Shown here: positions 1-11,081 of the stretch, piece after piece
Layout: each line of letters starts with the position of its first letter
Numbering within the stretch: the stretch's first letter is position 1
Assembly: GCA_025084515.1 (NCBI GenBank)
Contig: JAJAGP010000341.1
Coordinates: 339,501-403,500, forward strand
Direction of reading: 5' to 3'
DNA length: 64,000 bases
From: Ancistrus triradiatus
Taxonomy: Eukaryota; Chordata; Actinopteri; Siluriformes; Loricariidae
Program-made: the position numbers and the translations under genes
Notes under the pieces: generated by a model
What the model was told of the DNA's origin: nothing
The model's database searches: none
What the model saw: the letters and a program-made list of their open reading frames with translations, nothing else

Positions 1-299
1 CTCCGTTCTGCAAATGCCTTGTTGATGAGAGAGCTGACAGAAAGGCTACGGTAATTCAGATAAACACATCGAACAACATTGGTCGAACATTGAGGCAGAT
101 GTTCTACAACAGCAGAATGCCACTTCGAATTCAGCCAAGAACAGAAAGCTGAGACAGAGCCTCACCAAAACTGGGCAGTTTGAGAATGGAAAATTGTAGA
201 ATATCCTGATGAATCCAACTTTCTGCTGAGGCACACAGATGGTAAGACCAGAATTTGGCACCAGCACCATGAAGGTTGTGTCGAAACTAGTCATGCACT

Positions 300-480
300 C
301 TCACACCATAATCAGTTAACCTAATCCATGTCTGCTGGAGAAAACCCATGCGGACACGAGGACATGCAAACTCCACACAGCCGGAGTCCGAAGTCAGGAT
401 AGTACCAGGAGCGGTGGAGCTGTGAGCCAACCGCGGTAAGCACTGCGCCATTGTGCCAACGGTGCAAACATTGGTGTGTT
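300..480 (-). repeat. Dispersed fish repeat fragment
   Basis: The stretch contains the phrase ACATGCAAACTCCACACA and a tail listing 'gccaaccgcggtaagcactg', a pattern common in interspersed fish repeats. Diverged relatives lie near 13650-13770 and, reversed, near 54790-54870. It has no coding capacity. The rest of 1-813 shows nothing else recognisable apart from homology of about 660-813 to the intron-1 flank of the right cel copy (about 8990-9194). Confidence 0.5.
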
Positions 481-813
481 TCCGCGGTAATACCCATGAA
501 TTATTGCTCTTCATAAATCTAAGAATAAGTTCAATTGTTCAGTATTTATTAAGGAGTCTCGTCTTGTCGCTACACCCCAAACCTCACTTTGGTTGTTCTG
601 TTTAGTGCGATTTTAAGATTGTGTCACAATTGAAGGCATGAAATCATGCCGTAATATTTTATTTCAAATTTGATATGATTGCAGAACTTTCTTCTAATCT
701 CTGGATAAATGGACTTTGGATCCTAATTACAAATGTGTCACAATAAACTCCATATCGTTGACCCCTACACACAGCAAATACACGAACTGAAGAACGAAAA
801 TGTGTCGACTCAC

Positions 814-873
814 CGAAGCTGCATTTGCAGCGCTCAGGAAAAGACCCAGTGCAGCTAAAAGCCCCAACATCAT
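814..873 (-). CDS. cel: Exon 1 of a second (left) bile-salt-activated lipase copy; partial gene
   Basis: The minus strand encodes a 20-residue secretory signal peptide that begins with two adjacent Met codons and runs MMLGLLAALGLFLSAANAAS, followed directly by a GTGAGT donor at 813. It is nearly the same as exon 1 of the complete cel gene at 9195-9260, ends at the same codon boundary and has the same upstream block. The remaining exons should lie beyond the left edge: in the complete copy exon 2 starts about 1.5 kb after exon 1, and only 813 bases remain here. Fish often carry tandem cel genes, so a functional paralog is likely, but nothing past exon 1 can be judged. The first of the two Met codons was chosen as the start; the second is equally possible. 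Confidence 0.85.
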
Positions 874-880
874 CACGATT

Positions 881-930
881 CACCCCACACAGCTGTGATA
901 ATGATGATCGATCATTTGCTTGTTTATATC
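881..930 (-). promoter_or_regulatory. Core promoter of the left cel copy (TATA box and conserved leader block)
   Basis: On the minus strand a TATAAA-type box (923-928) lies about 50 nt upstream of the first ATG. Between them is a block with an E-box (CAGCTG) inside a TATCACAGCTGTG context at about 886-898. The same block and a TATA-like box at the same spacing stand upstream of the complete copy (9264-9311). Pancreatic digestive genes commonly use a TATA box with E-box/PTF1 sites, so acinar-type regulation is inferred, not shown. Confidence 0.6.
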
Positions 931-1388
931 TACTCATATCGCAACCGTTATGTCATGCTGTTTTATTTTTAACTCAAGGACCACACATGTGGTTTCTTAT
1001 CTTTCATTCTCACAGACAGAAAAATTGGTATAAACAAATAGTTAGCTCTAGAATAGCTGGAGCGCTTGGTGAATATTGGTAGTGCTTGATGAGACCAAGG
1101 AACAAGGAGCCTGAGCCTCTCCTAAACAAAGAATGTCTCCAAACCCTTCAGGATCATAGATTCTCTATTATGGATACTAAAGTCAGCTCAGCCCTCAGTG
1201 TTTTGATAGGGACAGCTCATGCCTGTCACAGACACTAACTCGTTTAAAATGCATTTAAACTTAAATTAGCATTTTAGGAAATATTCAAGTTTTTCCCATG
1301 AGCGGCTTCATTTATATTAGTGTGAACAGACTGTTCAATACATGGCATTTCTCTTCAAACAAATGTATTCATGCAATACAACATTACA

Positions 1389-1578
1389 TTACATTTACAG
1401 CATTTAGCAGACGCCCTTATCCAGAGCGACTTACAATTGGTACAGTCTTACAATCCAAGCAATTGTGGGTTAAGGGCCTTGCTCAAGGACCCAACAGTGG
1501 CAGCTTGGCAGAGGTGGGATTTCAACCCTGGACCTTCTGGTCCATAGTCCATTACCTTATCCACTAGGCTACCACAGT
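1389..1578 (-). mobile_element. tRNA-derived SINE with L2-like tail, nearly full length
   Basis: Read on the minus strand it starts with a tRNA-like head (ACTGTGGTAGCCTAG...), has a B-box-like GGTTGAAATCCC stretch, and ends with the tail GCGTCTGCTAAATGCTGTAA plus TAAATG repeats, the 3' end shared with L2-type LINEs. It closely matches the copies at 46209-46404 and 11401-11574. It lies upstream of the left cel copy. Confidence 0.85.
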
Positions 1579-1724
1579 TCCAACAACACATTTATGACAG
1601 TTATGTAAAATATTTACATAACAGTCACATTATAATAAACAGGGAGTTTGTGGGTTGGACCCAAATGCATTATCTTCTCTCTTCTCGCTCTCTCTGTTTT
1701 CACTGTAGCTGTGAATCATTTCGG

Positions 1725-2262
1725 TGTCTGTAAGGGAGTCTGAGTAAATCGGAGTCGAGTTTTGAACCTTCAGTGGGTGAGTCAGAGTCGAGAATCGATT
1801 CTCTCAATCTCTCTCTTCTAAGTATCGGATCTCTAGTGTACGAGTCGGAGTCGAGTATCAAATCCCCAGCATGTGAGTCAAAGATGAGAATCGACTCTCC
1901 AGCGGGTGAGTCGAGAACCGTTTCTCTTGCTTACGAATTGGAGTAGAGTATCGAATCACTTGCTTACGATTAAGAGACGATTATCAAATCACTTGTGTAC
2001 AAGTCAGAGTCAACCACCGTAGAGTCGGAGTCGAGTATCAAATCCCCAGCATATGAGTCGAAGTCGAAGATCAACTCTCCAGTAGCAAGTCGAAGTTAAA
2101 TATCAAGTCTCTGACTTCTAAATCGGAGTTGAGTATTGAATCTCCAGCAAGTGACTCGGAGTTGAGTATTGCATCTCTTGTGTACGCTTCAGTGCCAGAT
2201 ATTGAATCGCTATCATACGAGTTAAGAGTCTTGTGTCCCCTAACATGCAAGTCCGAGTTGAG
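1725..2262. repeat. 33-bp minisatellite between the two cel copies
   Basis: About 15 imperfect tandem units follow each other, most of them exactly 33 bp, with a core like GAGTCGGAGTCGAGTATC followed by a variable half. Clear 33-bp units start at about 1841, 1874, 1934, 1967, 2021 and 2119, with some shorter and longer units between. Neither strand gives an open reading frame across the array. It sits about 330 bp beyond the poly(A) signal of the complete cel gene and about 800 bp upstream of the left copy. Confidence 0.85.
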
Positions 2263-2590
2263 TACATTTTAGAGGCTCCCCACAAACAACTGAAGGTGAT
2301 AAAACTGTGATTTAAAGAGGAACCACTTCAGATTTGTGGCTGGCGTTTGTTTTTAAAATCCGACTTTGAGCAGAAAAACATGTAAAGTTTGCCACTTGAT
2401 GCTTGTAGCTGGATGGCAACGTTATCATTCCTAGCATGCATTATTATGAAAACCATTATTGTAGTGTGAATGTTTTGGTGTAAGATTTAATAAGCAGACA
2501 AGAAACACATTAGGTGTATTGTGTAACAGTAAATACACTAAAATTGTTTTAGAAAAGACAGATAGACCAAAACTCTTGCATGCAGACAGT

Positions 2591-2596
2591 TTTATT
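2591..2596 (-). terminator. Poly(A) signal of cel
   Basis: TTTATT on the plus strand reads AATAAA on the minus strand, 96 nt downstream of the cel stop codon. This is the expected position for the end of a short 3' UTR. Confidence 0.75.
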
Positions 2597-2691
2597 GGAT
2601 GGAGTTATTTATCTATTACACTTTCACATCAGGATGTGTAGCCTGCGCTCCAGTGTCGAGTGTTTAACTGGAGACAGAGCTCTGGAGGCTG

Positions 2692-4025
2692 TTACGTGGT
2701 GCTGGGAAAGCTAACGTAGGTGCTGCCCCAGAAGTAGACAAAGCGAGTTCTCAGTCTCTGTTTGACGGAGTCCTGATTCATTTCATTGTTGATGTCTATG
2801 TACTGGTGGCCTTGACCGGTGAACAGAGGCCAAGCTGCGGGCACCTCAGATGGACCGCTGTTGGGGTCCCTGTGTAAGGCGAGAAAAATAATGAAAGGTC
2901 AGTCCCGTAAAAGATTTTGGTCTTACGTAAACATAACAAAATCACACTGCCAATGAACGAAAAACAATAAAATAGGAATGTTAAGCTCTCATATTTTAGG
3001 ATGTTTCAGTAGTTTCACAGTTCTGTAGTCTGGTCCAGCTCTGGAGTTACTGGCTCTAACTAGTTCAAACCATGCACAAAGTACAAAACATCACTGTAAA
3101 CTATTCCATATGCTCCGAATACACACAGCTCATGATTCGATTCACGATACTCAGGTCATGATTAAATATCCTCAAAATGTTTTACACAAAACTGAATGAA
3201 GCAAAATGTCTGAAGTGCAAACGATGCAAATTTTTCTTCTCTGTATAAAATACATTTCATCCCTAGTCTAAATTCAGTTAAGATGTCTTATGGACGTGGT
3301 TATGTGGTGATTACCCAGTCCTGGCGAAGTTGGTCCAATAGGCGATCATATATTCAGAGACTCTGCGATGTTTCGGGAGGTAGCCCAGAGAATGGCTGAA
3401 GGGCTTTCCGAAGACGTATTGCAGGTCATCGGCATGGTCAGCCCCCATCCAGCTTGGGTAGAGCAGCAGGCGGTTTGGCTCTGAGAACAGGTATGAGTAG
3501 GTACGGGCCGTGCTGATGGAAAAAATAGGTGATATGAATATAAGCAGAACAGGGATTCAGAATGTCTGCAATCTTGTAAGTAAATCAAGAACCTTCATAA
3601 AGTCGCCTGGTTAATGATTAGTCTAATTTATAGCTGGACTCCTCATTCACTCACTTGGCTTGTTGGTAATGCTTATAAAGGGTCGTTTGGGCCGGAACCA
3701 GGAAGAGGTAGTCAGTCTCAATCTCCACAATTGTCTGTTTGATGGTACTGTCCTCGGGCATATCGCCCCAGTGAGCAGTGTACTGATCGAAAGCTGCAGC
3801 GTAAGCTTCTGGGCCCTTCTTAACGGTCAGGGCAGTCAGAAGATCTCTGACTTCATCACTGTGGGAAAATACACAAAATTAGACTGCGTAGTCTGAGACT
3901 GATCTCAGAACAGATTTCTACTTTAGTTTAAATGTCCAAACTGGGAAACTGGATAAGTCAAACTTGGGAGAAAATGTCTATATATATATATATCATACTA
4001 ATATACCATACTATGTATGTATATA

Positions 4026-4089
<64 letters not shown>

Positions 4090-7000
4090 ATGGATTTGAA
4101 GTTCAATTCAACATGAATTGAAATTCAAATCCATTTCAAAACCATGTTTATTTAAATGCAGTTTTTTAAAACAATAATTTCTCATTGACCCATAAACATT
4201 ATTAAACATTCTGTACCTAAAAACTCAGTTGTAAATACTATATACTGTACGTTGTATCTTTGTAATATGTTGTTTTCAGGTCTAATAGTGTTTCACAGTC
4301 ACTGCTCTACATTGTACGTCCTGTAATTATATGCCACATATAAACACACTTACACAGGTGTATCAATGAGCGGCATGTTGATAGACGGAACATCCAACAT
4401 AGCAAACAGGTGACCATCCATGTCATTAACCCCGACCAGGTAATCAATATCGGCAGTGTTACTGAACAAGAAGCTGGGCTCATCGGGGAGAAAGTCACCA
4501 TCAATCACAGGGCAAAGGGTCAGGTGTCTTACCAGGGGGTCTATAAGGAGAGTTCAGACATGACAGTCCTGAAATATCTGCATGAATGAGTTTTATAAAC
4601 GAGTTTTTGTTCACTGTAAACAAAAACATACAGTTACTAGTATTTTCTCAAAGGAGAATATGTTGTTGTTTTCACAAAGTACATTTCATTGCAGGCGACT
4701 TCAAAAAATACATTTTCATTAAAAAAAATACATTTTCATTAAAATGTATTAGAATTAAGTTACAGTATAATAGCCATGAAAACTACAAACCTTCATGAAC
4801 TGAGAGAAATATGACTAAAAACAGTGCCTGAAATTTAGTTTAGTTCAAAATGAACAATTTTTTCTCTCTCTCTTTTTTTATTTTAAATTTGCTATGGATA
4901 TTTGGAAAATTGCAGTTTTGGTTTATTGTGGAATCCAGAGAAAGTGTTAGATACAAATCAGTTTGATTTTTAAATGTTTTTAGGACGTGTTTCCTATGAC
5001 TGAACCTGCAGCTAAGAATAAATTATAACTTTAAAACTGAACTGTTGCTCTTTTGAGGACAAATAAAAAAGACAAAACTTCAGCATGTCCTAAACAAGTC
5101 CAAAGCAGACTCCATGAGACTAAGATCTGGCACAGAGAGAAGTCTGAGTGCAAACACGAACGATTCGGAGAACTTGAGGTTGAAATAACTGAGCATGGAT
5201 TGGATGCTCCATTTTTGGCAAAACACAAACAAAACGAACCCTTTATACAAAGGAACTGATATGGTCGGTTTCACAGATGTGCTTTGCTTGCCAAACACTA
5301 ATAAATTCTAAAACTCATGGCAATTTTTCAAAGATTAAACTTTTCACTCAGGTTATTAGGCTGCTAATATGTCATATAAAACATTGCAGAAAAATGCAAA
5401 CCAGAGGCTCAGACTTTTGGCTCCCATTACAAAACACACTAAAATTGCAAAACTAGAATTTCCAACAGAAACTAAACATAAAGTAACAAATGAAAGACTG
5501 TATATAGAAACATTACCTGATTAAAAGCGCAGATTTACACCTTGATTCCTGTAATTAAATGCTTTTGAGATGTGCTTACCTGATGCTGTGCTTGACAAGT
5601 CCACGTTGCCGGCGAGAGTCAGCTCAACAGGGTCAGTCATCCTCAGGCACATGGCCATACCCTCATCAATGGGACAACCCACCTTCTCTGCAATCTGCCA
5701 TAATGATAACATAAGGATTTTAGAAATTTTTTATCAGAAATGAATTATTGGCTACTGAATTAGTCTTTCATCTTGATTGCTTATGAATTCTTTTCTGCTG
5801 TGGTCTGACGTTCTCGCAGATTTTATGATGACAACTAAACAGCTCCTGAGTTTTTCTCAGTACATGGAGGTGTTTTGAGATAATATACAGTGAGTGTTTT
5901 GGAAAAAGTACCCCTTAATCGGTGCCACTTTCACTGCATTGGCATGATTACCTGCTCAGTAGTCGTCCTAGGCTCTCGGTTCACAGCCCAAGAAGACAGA
6001 GCATTACCACTTTGGGAAATAGCTCGGCGAATCAAGCCTTTGTTATGGGGAGACAGTATCTGTGTAGACAAACACACACACACACACACACAATAACAAC
6101 TAATTTAGTAAAAGAAAAAAGTATGTTTCAGTAAGAAATAGGGTGGAAAATAATCCAGTACCTGTAAGTTCACACTGGCTCCTCCGGCAGACTCTCCAAA
6201 GATGGTGATGTTGTCTGGATCACCTCCGAAAGCCCTAATGTTCCTGTGCACCCAGCCGATGGCAGCTTGCTGGTCCCACAGCCCAAAGTTTCCTATAGTT
6301 ATTTAAGACAACTCAGATTTTTAACTAATGGAAAAAAAGTTCAGACATCATTTATATCCTGATATGATTATTATATATGATTACATGATACAGTAATAAA
6401 AACAAACCACTTGGTCTATATGTGGCTCAAGTCTTTACTCCTGAACACTTCCCCAATGTCCAACACAGCACAGGAAGACATGAGCCAACGAAAGTTGAGT
6501 CCAAGGTCAGGATCATACCGGGTGGTCATACAAAGCCCAAGTGACAAGAACCTTAGATATTCCTCTGTATTAATAATAACTCATTATTCAAGATTACATT
6601 CTTCTTTATATTGGAAAGTAAAGTGTCTACGCTCTTCTGGATGCCTGGCTACAGTTGGCAAACCAACCAAGTCATTAATTTTAAAATGTATTTTATAATA
6701 TAGTAGTTTTTAAAAATGTATAGATATTTAAGACATATGTAACCCTAACCCTAACCATTAGGTTTGTTTACTTTTAAGGATCCTTTGGGCCCAATAGTGG
6801 AACATTTATTTGCTGGTATACTCTTAAAATCCTGCCACTAACAGCTGTCATGCTTTTACAGCCAAAACTTGAAAGATTCCTGGTCAAAAACTTAGTTATA
6901 AATAAAATAAGTTATAAATAAATAAATACATAACATTTGGACACTACATTTGGATGGAAGCACCAATCTCTTAGCTCTGACCAGGTATTTCAGAATCTCC

Positions 7001-9260
7001 AGTGCTGAGGAAACCGAGGGTCCCGACACGGTAGTTCACAGTCACCACAATGACCTCGCCCCTGTCGGCCATCTCAGCTCCGTCATACAGGTAGTTATTC
7101 AGGAAGTTAGCACCCTGGGAGCTTCCGAAAAGGAAAGCACCACCATAGAGGAAGATCATGACAGGGAGGCCAGTCGAGACTGCAGAGGAAGACAGAAATT
7201 GTTAACGCCCCGTGTACAAACGTTCTAGAAGTACAGGAACGTTACCTTTGGCTGGCTGATTTTCTACCTGAACTTCCTTGAGGGATCCAGATGTTGAGGA
7301 ACAGGCAGTCCTCACTGCCCATGGTGCCCATCTGGAGCAGATTCAGTTGCAAACACCTTTCACCATAGTCTTTGGCTTCCAGAACCCCTTAAAAGAAAAA
7401 GATGAAGCGGTTCATTAATCTCCAGTTTTATGTTCATTTTAATAGATAACTGTCAGTTGAATGGTTGATACTAGAAGATGCTATGAAGCATGGCGAATTT
7501 GTCTCACTCACCACTCCAGCCTGGATGAGGAACTGGCTTCTCGAATCGGCCCGGTGGTGCGGCAAACGGGATCCCCTTAAAGACATCCATGTAGCGGAAG
7601 AGCCCTGCTAGGTGGCTCTCCCCCTCAACCATCCCTCCCTCCGTGTAGACCACTCCCAACTACAACAGGAACAAAAAGTTAAACTTGAGTTAGTTAAGTT
7701 TACAAAACAATACACCATTTCTTGTATACGTTTCTAAATGATTAAAAAAATCAATCCCCTGCAATTGGAATAAATTACTAGAAAGAGAAGATTAAAATTG
7801 CAAACAAAATTCTCTATTGTAGCTTAACCATATCTTAAATAACCGAGTGAAAACATTCCTGATTTATATGTGAAGAATAAAAATTCTAAATTCTCGAAGA
7901 TTTTACTTCTCAATGAGAATGAGGTCTGTGTGTAAGCATGGAGGATGATGATCTGGTGTTCAAAAGATGCAATTACATTAGTAATAAACAAGAACGCCTA
8001 AGCCAACTTTATGCATCGTCCACCTCTATGATGCATCATTACACCCCTAAATATATCACTTAGTGCTCTACTCCAACCAAGCTGAGGGTATCACATGATC
8101 AAAATAGTCAGTGGCTTGCTTCAAGTGGTCGTGTAGCAGGGAAGAAGTAGATGGTGGGAACTGGTGGCCAAATCAGGACCAAAAAATACGGGACAAAATT
8201 CAATTTAAAAGGAACAGATTTGAAAATAAACCACATAATGTAATAAATAATGTCTCTTTATGGAATTTGTTCAGTTTTAACAGGGAGGGGTAACTAGATC
8301 CAGCCTTTGGGAATTGGCACATGTTGAGGCAGGTGGTGGATTTTTTGGAAAGAGCTTGATTGATTAGATACTGACGTCCACAGTATCCAAGCCAACTTGC
8401 AAAGTTAGCCAAAGTAGGGACTGTGGTGGCTTAGCGTTTAAAGTGCTTGATTGTAGACCAGAAAGTTCAGGATTTAGCTCCCATCTCTGCCAAGCTGCCA
8501 CTTTTGTATTATTTGCTTGGATTGTAAGACTGTATCATTAGTAAGACACTCTAGATAAGGGTATCTGCTAAAGTAGGTGTTTTTCTGGAAGAAAACATTG
8601 CACATGCATATGACCTTTGACAAATAAAGCTGTTTAGTGTTTAGTATTAGTTATATTGTTGGTACAATTTTTTGACATTTTCACACACATGCCCATGCTT
8701 TAAATATTTACTATTAAATTATTCATTGGCAGGCAGAATTTTAAACTTAAACACTTAAACAAGTTATGTTCCAGTTCTCTTTATGAAATGCTTAATCAAT
8801 TACTAAAAAACCGAAAATGTATTTAGTATTTGTTGGCTTTGCCACTGCACAACAAAGTTCACTTAGGATATCCTCTTCCATGCAATACTAAGATCACGTT
8901 TTCTTTAAAAATGTCGAACTTCAAACTTAGGGGCAAACAGTATTTGCAGCATGTCATATTTGTGAAACTATAAAATCTTCCAAAAAAGTTTTATTTTATT
9001 TGATACGATTAGAAAACCCTTTGTTAATATCTAGTTTATATGGTATACAGTTGGTGTGCAAACAGCGTCCACATAAAAGACCAAGTACACAGTTACATGA
9101 TATATTTTATTCATTTAATAATTTCAATTAAATAATGCTCATATCATTGACCCATACACAGCTATAAAAATATCAAAGAATGAAAATGTCTTACCGAAGC
9201 TGCATTTGCAGCGTTTAGGAAAAGACCGAGTGCAGCTAAAATCCCCAACACCTTCATCAT
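2692..9260 (-). CDS. cel: Bile-salt-activated (carboxyl ester) lipase, complete, 11 exons
   Basis: Secreted pancreatic alpha/beta-hydrolase that hydrolyses cholesteryl, retinyl and acyl-glycerol esters in the gut. Exons in transcript order: 9260-9195, 7659-7512, 7387-7268, 7179-6982, 6292-6162, 6059-5952, 5694-5580, 4540-4354, 3858-3655, 3512-3315, 2869-2692. All junctions keep phase, and the total of 1653 nt gives 550 aa. Several exon lengths (198, 131, 108, 187, 198 nt) equal those I know for mammalian CEL. Visible features are the signal peptide (residues 1 to about 21), LGVVYTEGG at the mature start, the nucleophile elbow GESAGG with Ser212, Asp337 in NDMDGH and His452 in GADHADD, all by this numbering. 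The protein ends at ...YVSFPSTT, without the proline-rich mucin-like tail of mammals. Two adjacent ATGs leave the start ambiguous by one residue. The exon 4 donor is GTCAGA, weaker than the others. Confidence 0.95.
3978..4082. repeat. (TA)n microsatellite
   Basis: A nearly pure TA run of about 100 bp with a few interruptions lies in cel intron 8. It is a likely length polymorphism. Confidence 0.9.
6072..6092. repeat. (CA)n microsatellite at a cel splice acceptor
   Basis: About ten CA units lie 12 nt from the exon 6 boundary (6059). In the transcript this is a UG repeat immediately upstream of the 3' splice site. Confidence 0.9.
8417..8572 (+). mobile_element. Degenerate tRNA-derived SINE in cel intron 1
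   Basis: Same family as 46209-46404: head GGGACTGTGGTGGCTTAGCG, middle CTGCCAAGCTGCCACTTTTG, tail TAAGGGTATCTGCTAAAG. Many substitutions indicate an old insertion. Confidence 0.7.
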
Positions 9261-9263
9261 TCA

Positions 9264-9311
9264 CCCCACACAGCTGTGATACCAAAGACCACTCCTTTGC
9301 CTTGTATATAT
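9264..9311 (-). promoter_or_regulatory. Core promoter of the complete cel gene
   Basis: A TATATA box (9305-9311 on the minus strand) stands about 45 nt upstream of the first ATG. The TATCACAGCTGTGTGGGG block between box and start is shared almost unchanged with the left copy, while surrounding sequence has drifted. The E-box CAGCTG is a candidate acinar regulator site (inference). Confidence 0.6.
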
Positions 9312-9435
9312 CTGCTCATATCTCTGTTCCCAACAATTTTTTACATAAGGGCTATACATGTGTTTCCTTATCTTTAATTCTCACAGGCAAACAGAAAGGT
9401 CTAGAATTCTAGAAACTAGTAACATTTGAGAAATA

Positions 9436-10288
9436 TGAGCCCTCTATCTTGTTGCTAGAGGTAAGCCCCCTAGTAGGATTTTAAAAATTACCTAAAAAGT
9501 CCGCATTAACTGGCATAAAATAAAAACATACAACTCTTTGGAGAAATTGCCTCAAAGCAGCAAATTTCTTTAACGAGACATTTATTAAAAGTTTGTATTA
9601 CGTCAATAAACATTATCAAACCAGCTTCTCCACTTTAGTTCAGACTACTTCGTCTTTTTTCCCTCCTTCTACTTTCCTGCCTTCACTGTAAAAATCCTCT
9701 CACCGGACTGGCCTTTGGAAGAGCTGCTGCCATTACAAAAGAGTTTTGTATATTCATCTAAAGGTAGAAGAATAATATTGAGTTATGACTATTAACGTGT
9801 TATAAACATGTATCTCTAAAAAATATACAGTCATAACTACAAGACAGAAAAAGCCACCCATTCATGTCTGCTCTAAACACTGCAATGTTTAAATTGAACT
9901 CTTTATAGTAATTGGCTTTTTCAGATGAACTTTCCGTTCATTAAACATCAGGTTTCCTCTGCTAGCATAAAGCAATTGTCACTATTGTGTCAATATGTTT
10001 TCATTGTGGTTAATTTATTTTATTTACTTTATTTTTGTGTTGAAATTACACCCACTCTCACACTCGCATATTTCAGTAAACCTTGCTTCAGGTTTCAGTA
10101 ACGTTATGGGGCAGCAGTGCCTCTCTCAGGTCCTAGTGCATTAAAATTCATTTTATTGTGAATATGGAGATGGATAGCACAGTGGAATAAGAGAGAATAA
10201 ATAAGAAAAAACCTTTCGATGACTTAAAAATAATAATGCATATTTATTTGGAGAGTTATAGCCCTGTCTAACGACGTCAGTGAGCCCT
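9436..10288. other. Approximately 845-bp insertion upstream of the right cel copy
   Basis: Upstream flanks of the two cel copies align up to about 9436 and again from about 10290, next to a shared TGCTTGATGAGAC. The intervening ~845 bp is absent from the left copy (about 1075-1083). TGAGCCCT stands at both edges (9436-9443 and 10281-10288), like a target-site duplication. No ORF or recognisable element was seen inside. Confidence 0.5.
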
Positions 10289-10439
10289 ATAATGCTTGAT
10301 GAGACTGAAAAACAAGGAATCTGAGCCTCTTTTTAATACAGAATCACTTCAAACCCTTTAATATACTAGATTCTCTATTTTACGGATTAAGCACAGGTTT
10401 TAATAGGGTTTAAGATAAAGACATTGAGGATTAAAGGTT

Positions 10440-10760
10440 GATTCTGTGGCAGCGCCTGTGGATTTGGACGTATGCTTTGAATCATTGCCTACAGATCCAC
10501 CCATATCTTCTTGGAAGTGAAAATCACACTTTCATTTGATGCTTTATAGACTTCCTAATGCCACGTATCACAGCTTTTGGAGAAAAACACACTATTACAG
10601 ATCCTCCACCATACTTAACAGTTAGGATGAGGCTCCCTTCTGTACTATCATTCTTTTGATTTTAACCCACCTTGAATCTTCATTTTTGTCTTAAAGCTTA
10701 ATCAAACTGCCTTCAGTTAATGGGTGGTGTTCAGGTGAGGGATCTGCAATTCAGTAACCT
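10440..10760. mobile_element. Probable degenerate DNA-transposon fragment
   Basis: The phrases GATCCTCCACCATACTTAAC and ATGCTTTGAATCATTGCC resemble the interior of an abundant fish Tc1-like repeat. There is no intact ORF and no clear terminal repeat. The rest of the cel-gtf3c5 spacer (10760-10960) shows nothing else recognisable. Confidence 0.35.
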
Positions 10761-10961
10761 AAGGTTTAATTAAGGTTGAATACCAGCCCGACTTGGCATC
10801 AGGCAGACAAAACTGGGCTTGTCTGAGGGATGGACTGTCCCCTGACCCTGCAGCAGGCCTGAGTGATTGGTTCAGGGTACCGCTTCACATGGGAAAGGCT
10901 CCAGACAACCAAATGTATTTTAAAATGTAAAACCAATCAGATACAGTTATGTACATGTCAG

Positions 10962-10967
10962 TTTAAT
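10962..10967 (-). terminator. Likely poly(A) signal of gtf3c5
   Basis: TTTAAT on the plus strand reads ATTAAA on the minus strand, about 115 nt after the gtf3c5 stop codon. It is the variant signal, and no AATAAA was seen closer. Confidence 0.5.
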
Positions 10968-11081
10968 ACATCGCAATTTTTCTTCAAACAAACATATTTC
11001 ACAAAGCATCCCATTTGAACAGTGATACAAAAAAAGTTAAACACTCCAATGGCCAAAAGAGTCAGGCACTCCAGTCCAGAT

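Noticed and set aside
1725..2262. 33-bp repeat as a homolog of the mammalian CEL coding VNTR
   Set aside because: It lies beyond the stop codon and poly(A) signal, has no open frame, and its sequence is not Pro/Asp/Ser/Gly-coding; only the unit length agrees.
1725..2262. CRISPR-like array
   Set aside because: Units abut without unique spacers and the genome is vertebrate.
6738..6756. Telomere-like CCCTAACCCTAACC in cel intron 4
   Set aside because: Only about three units; too short to be an informative interstitial telomere, and easily chance.
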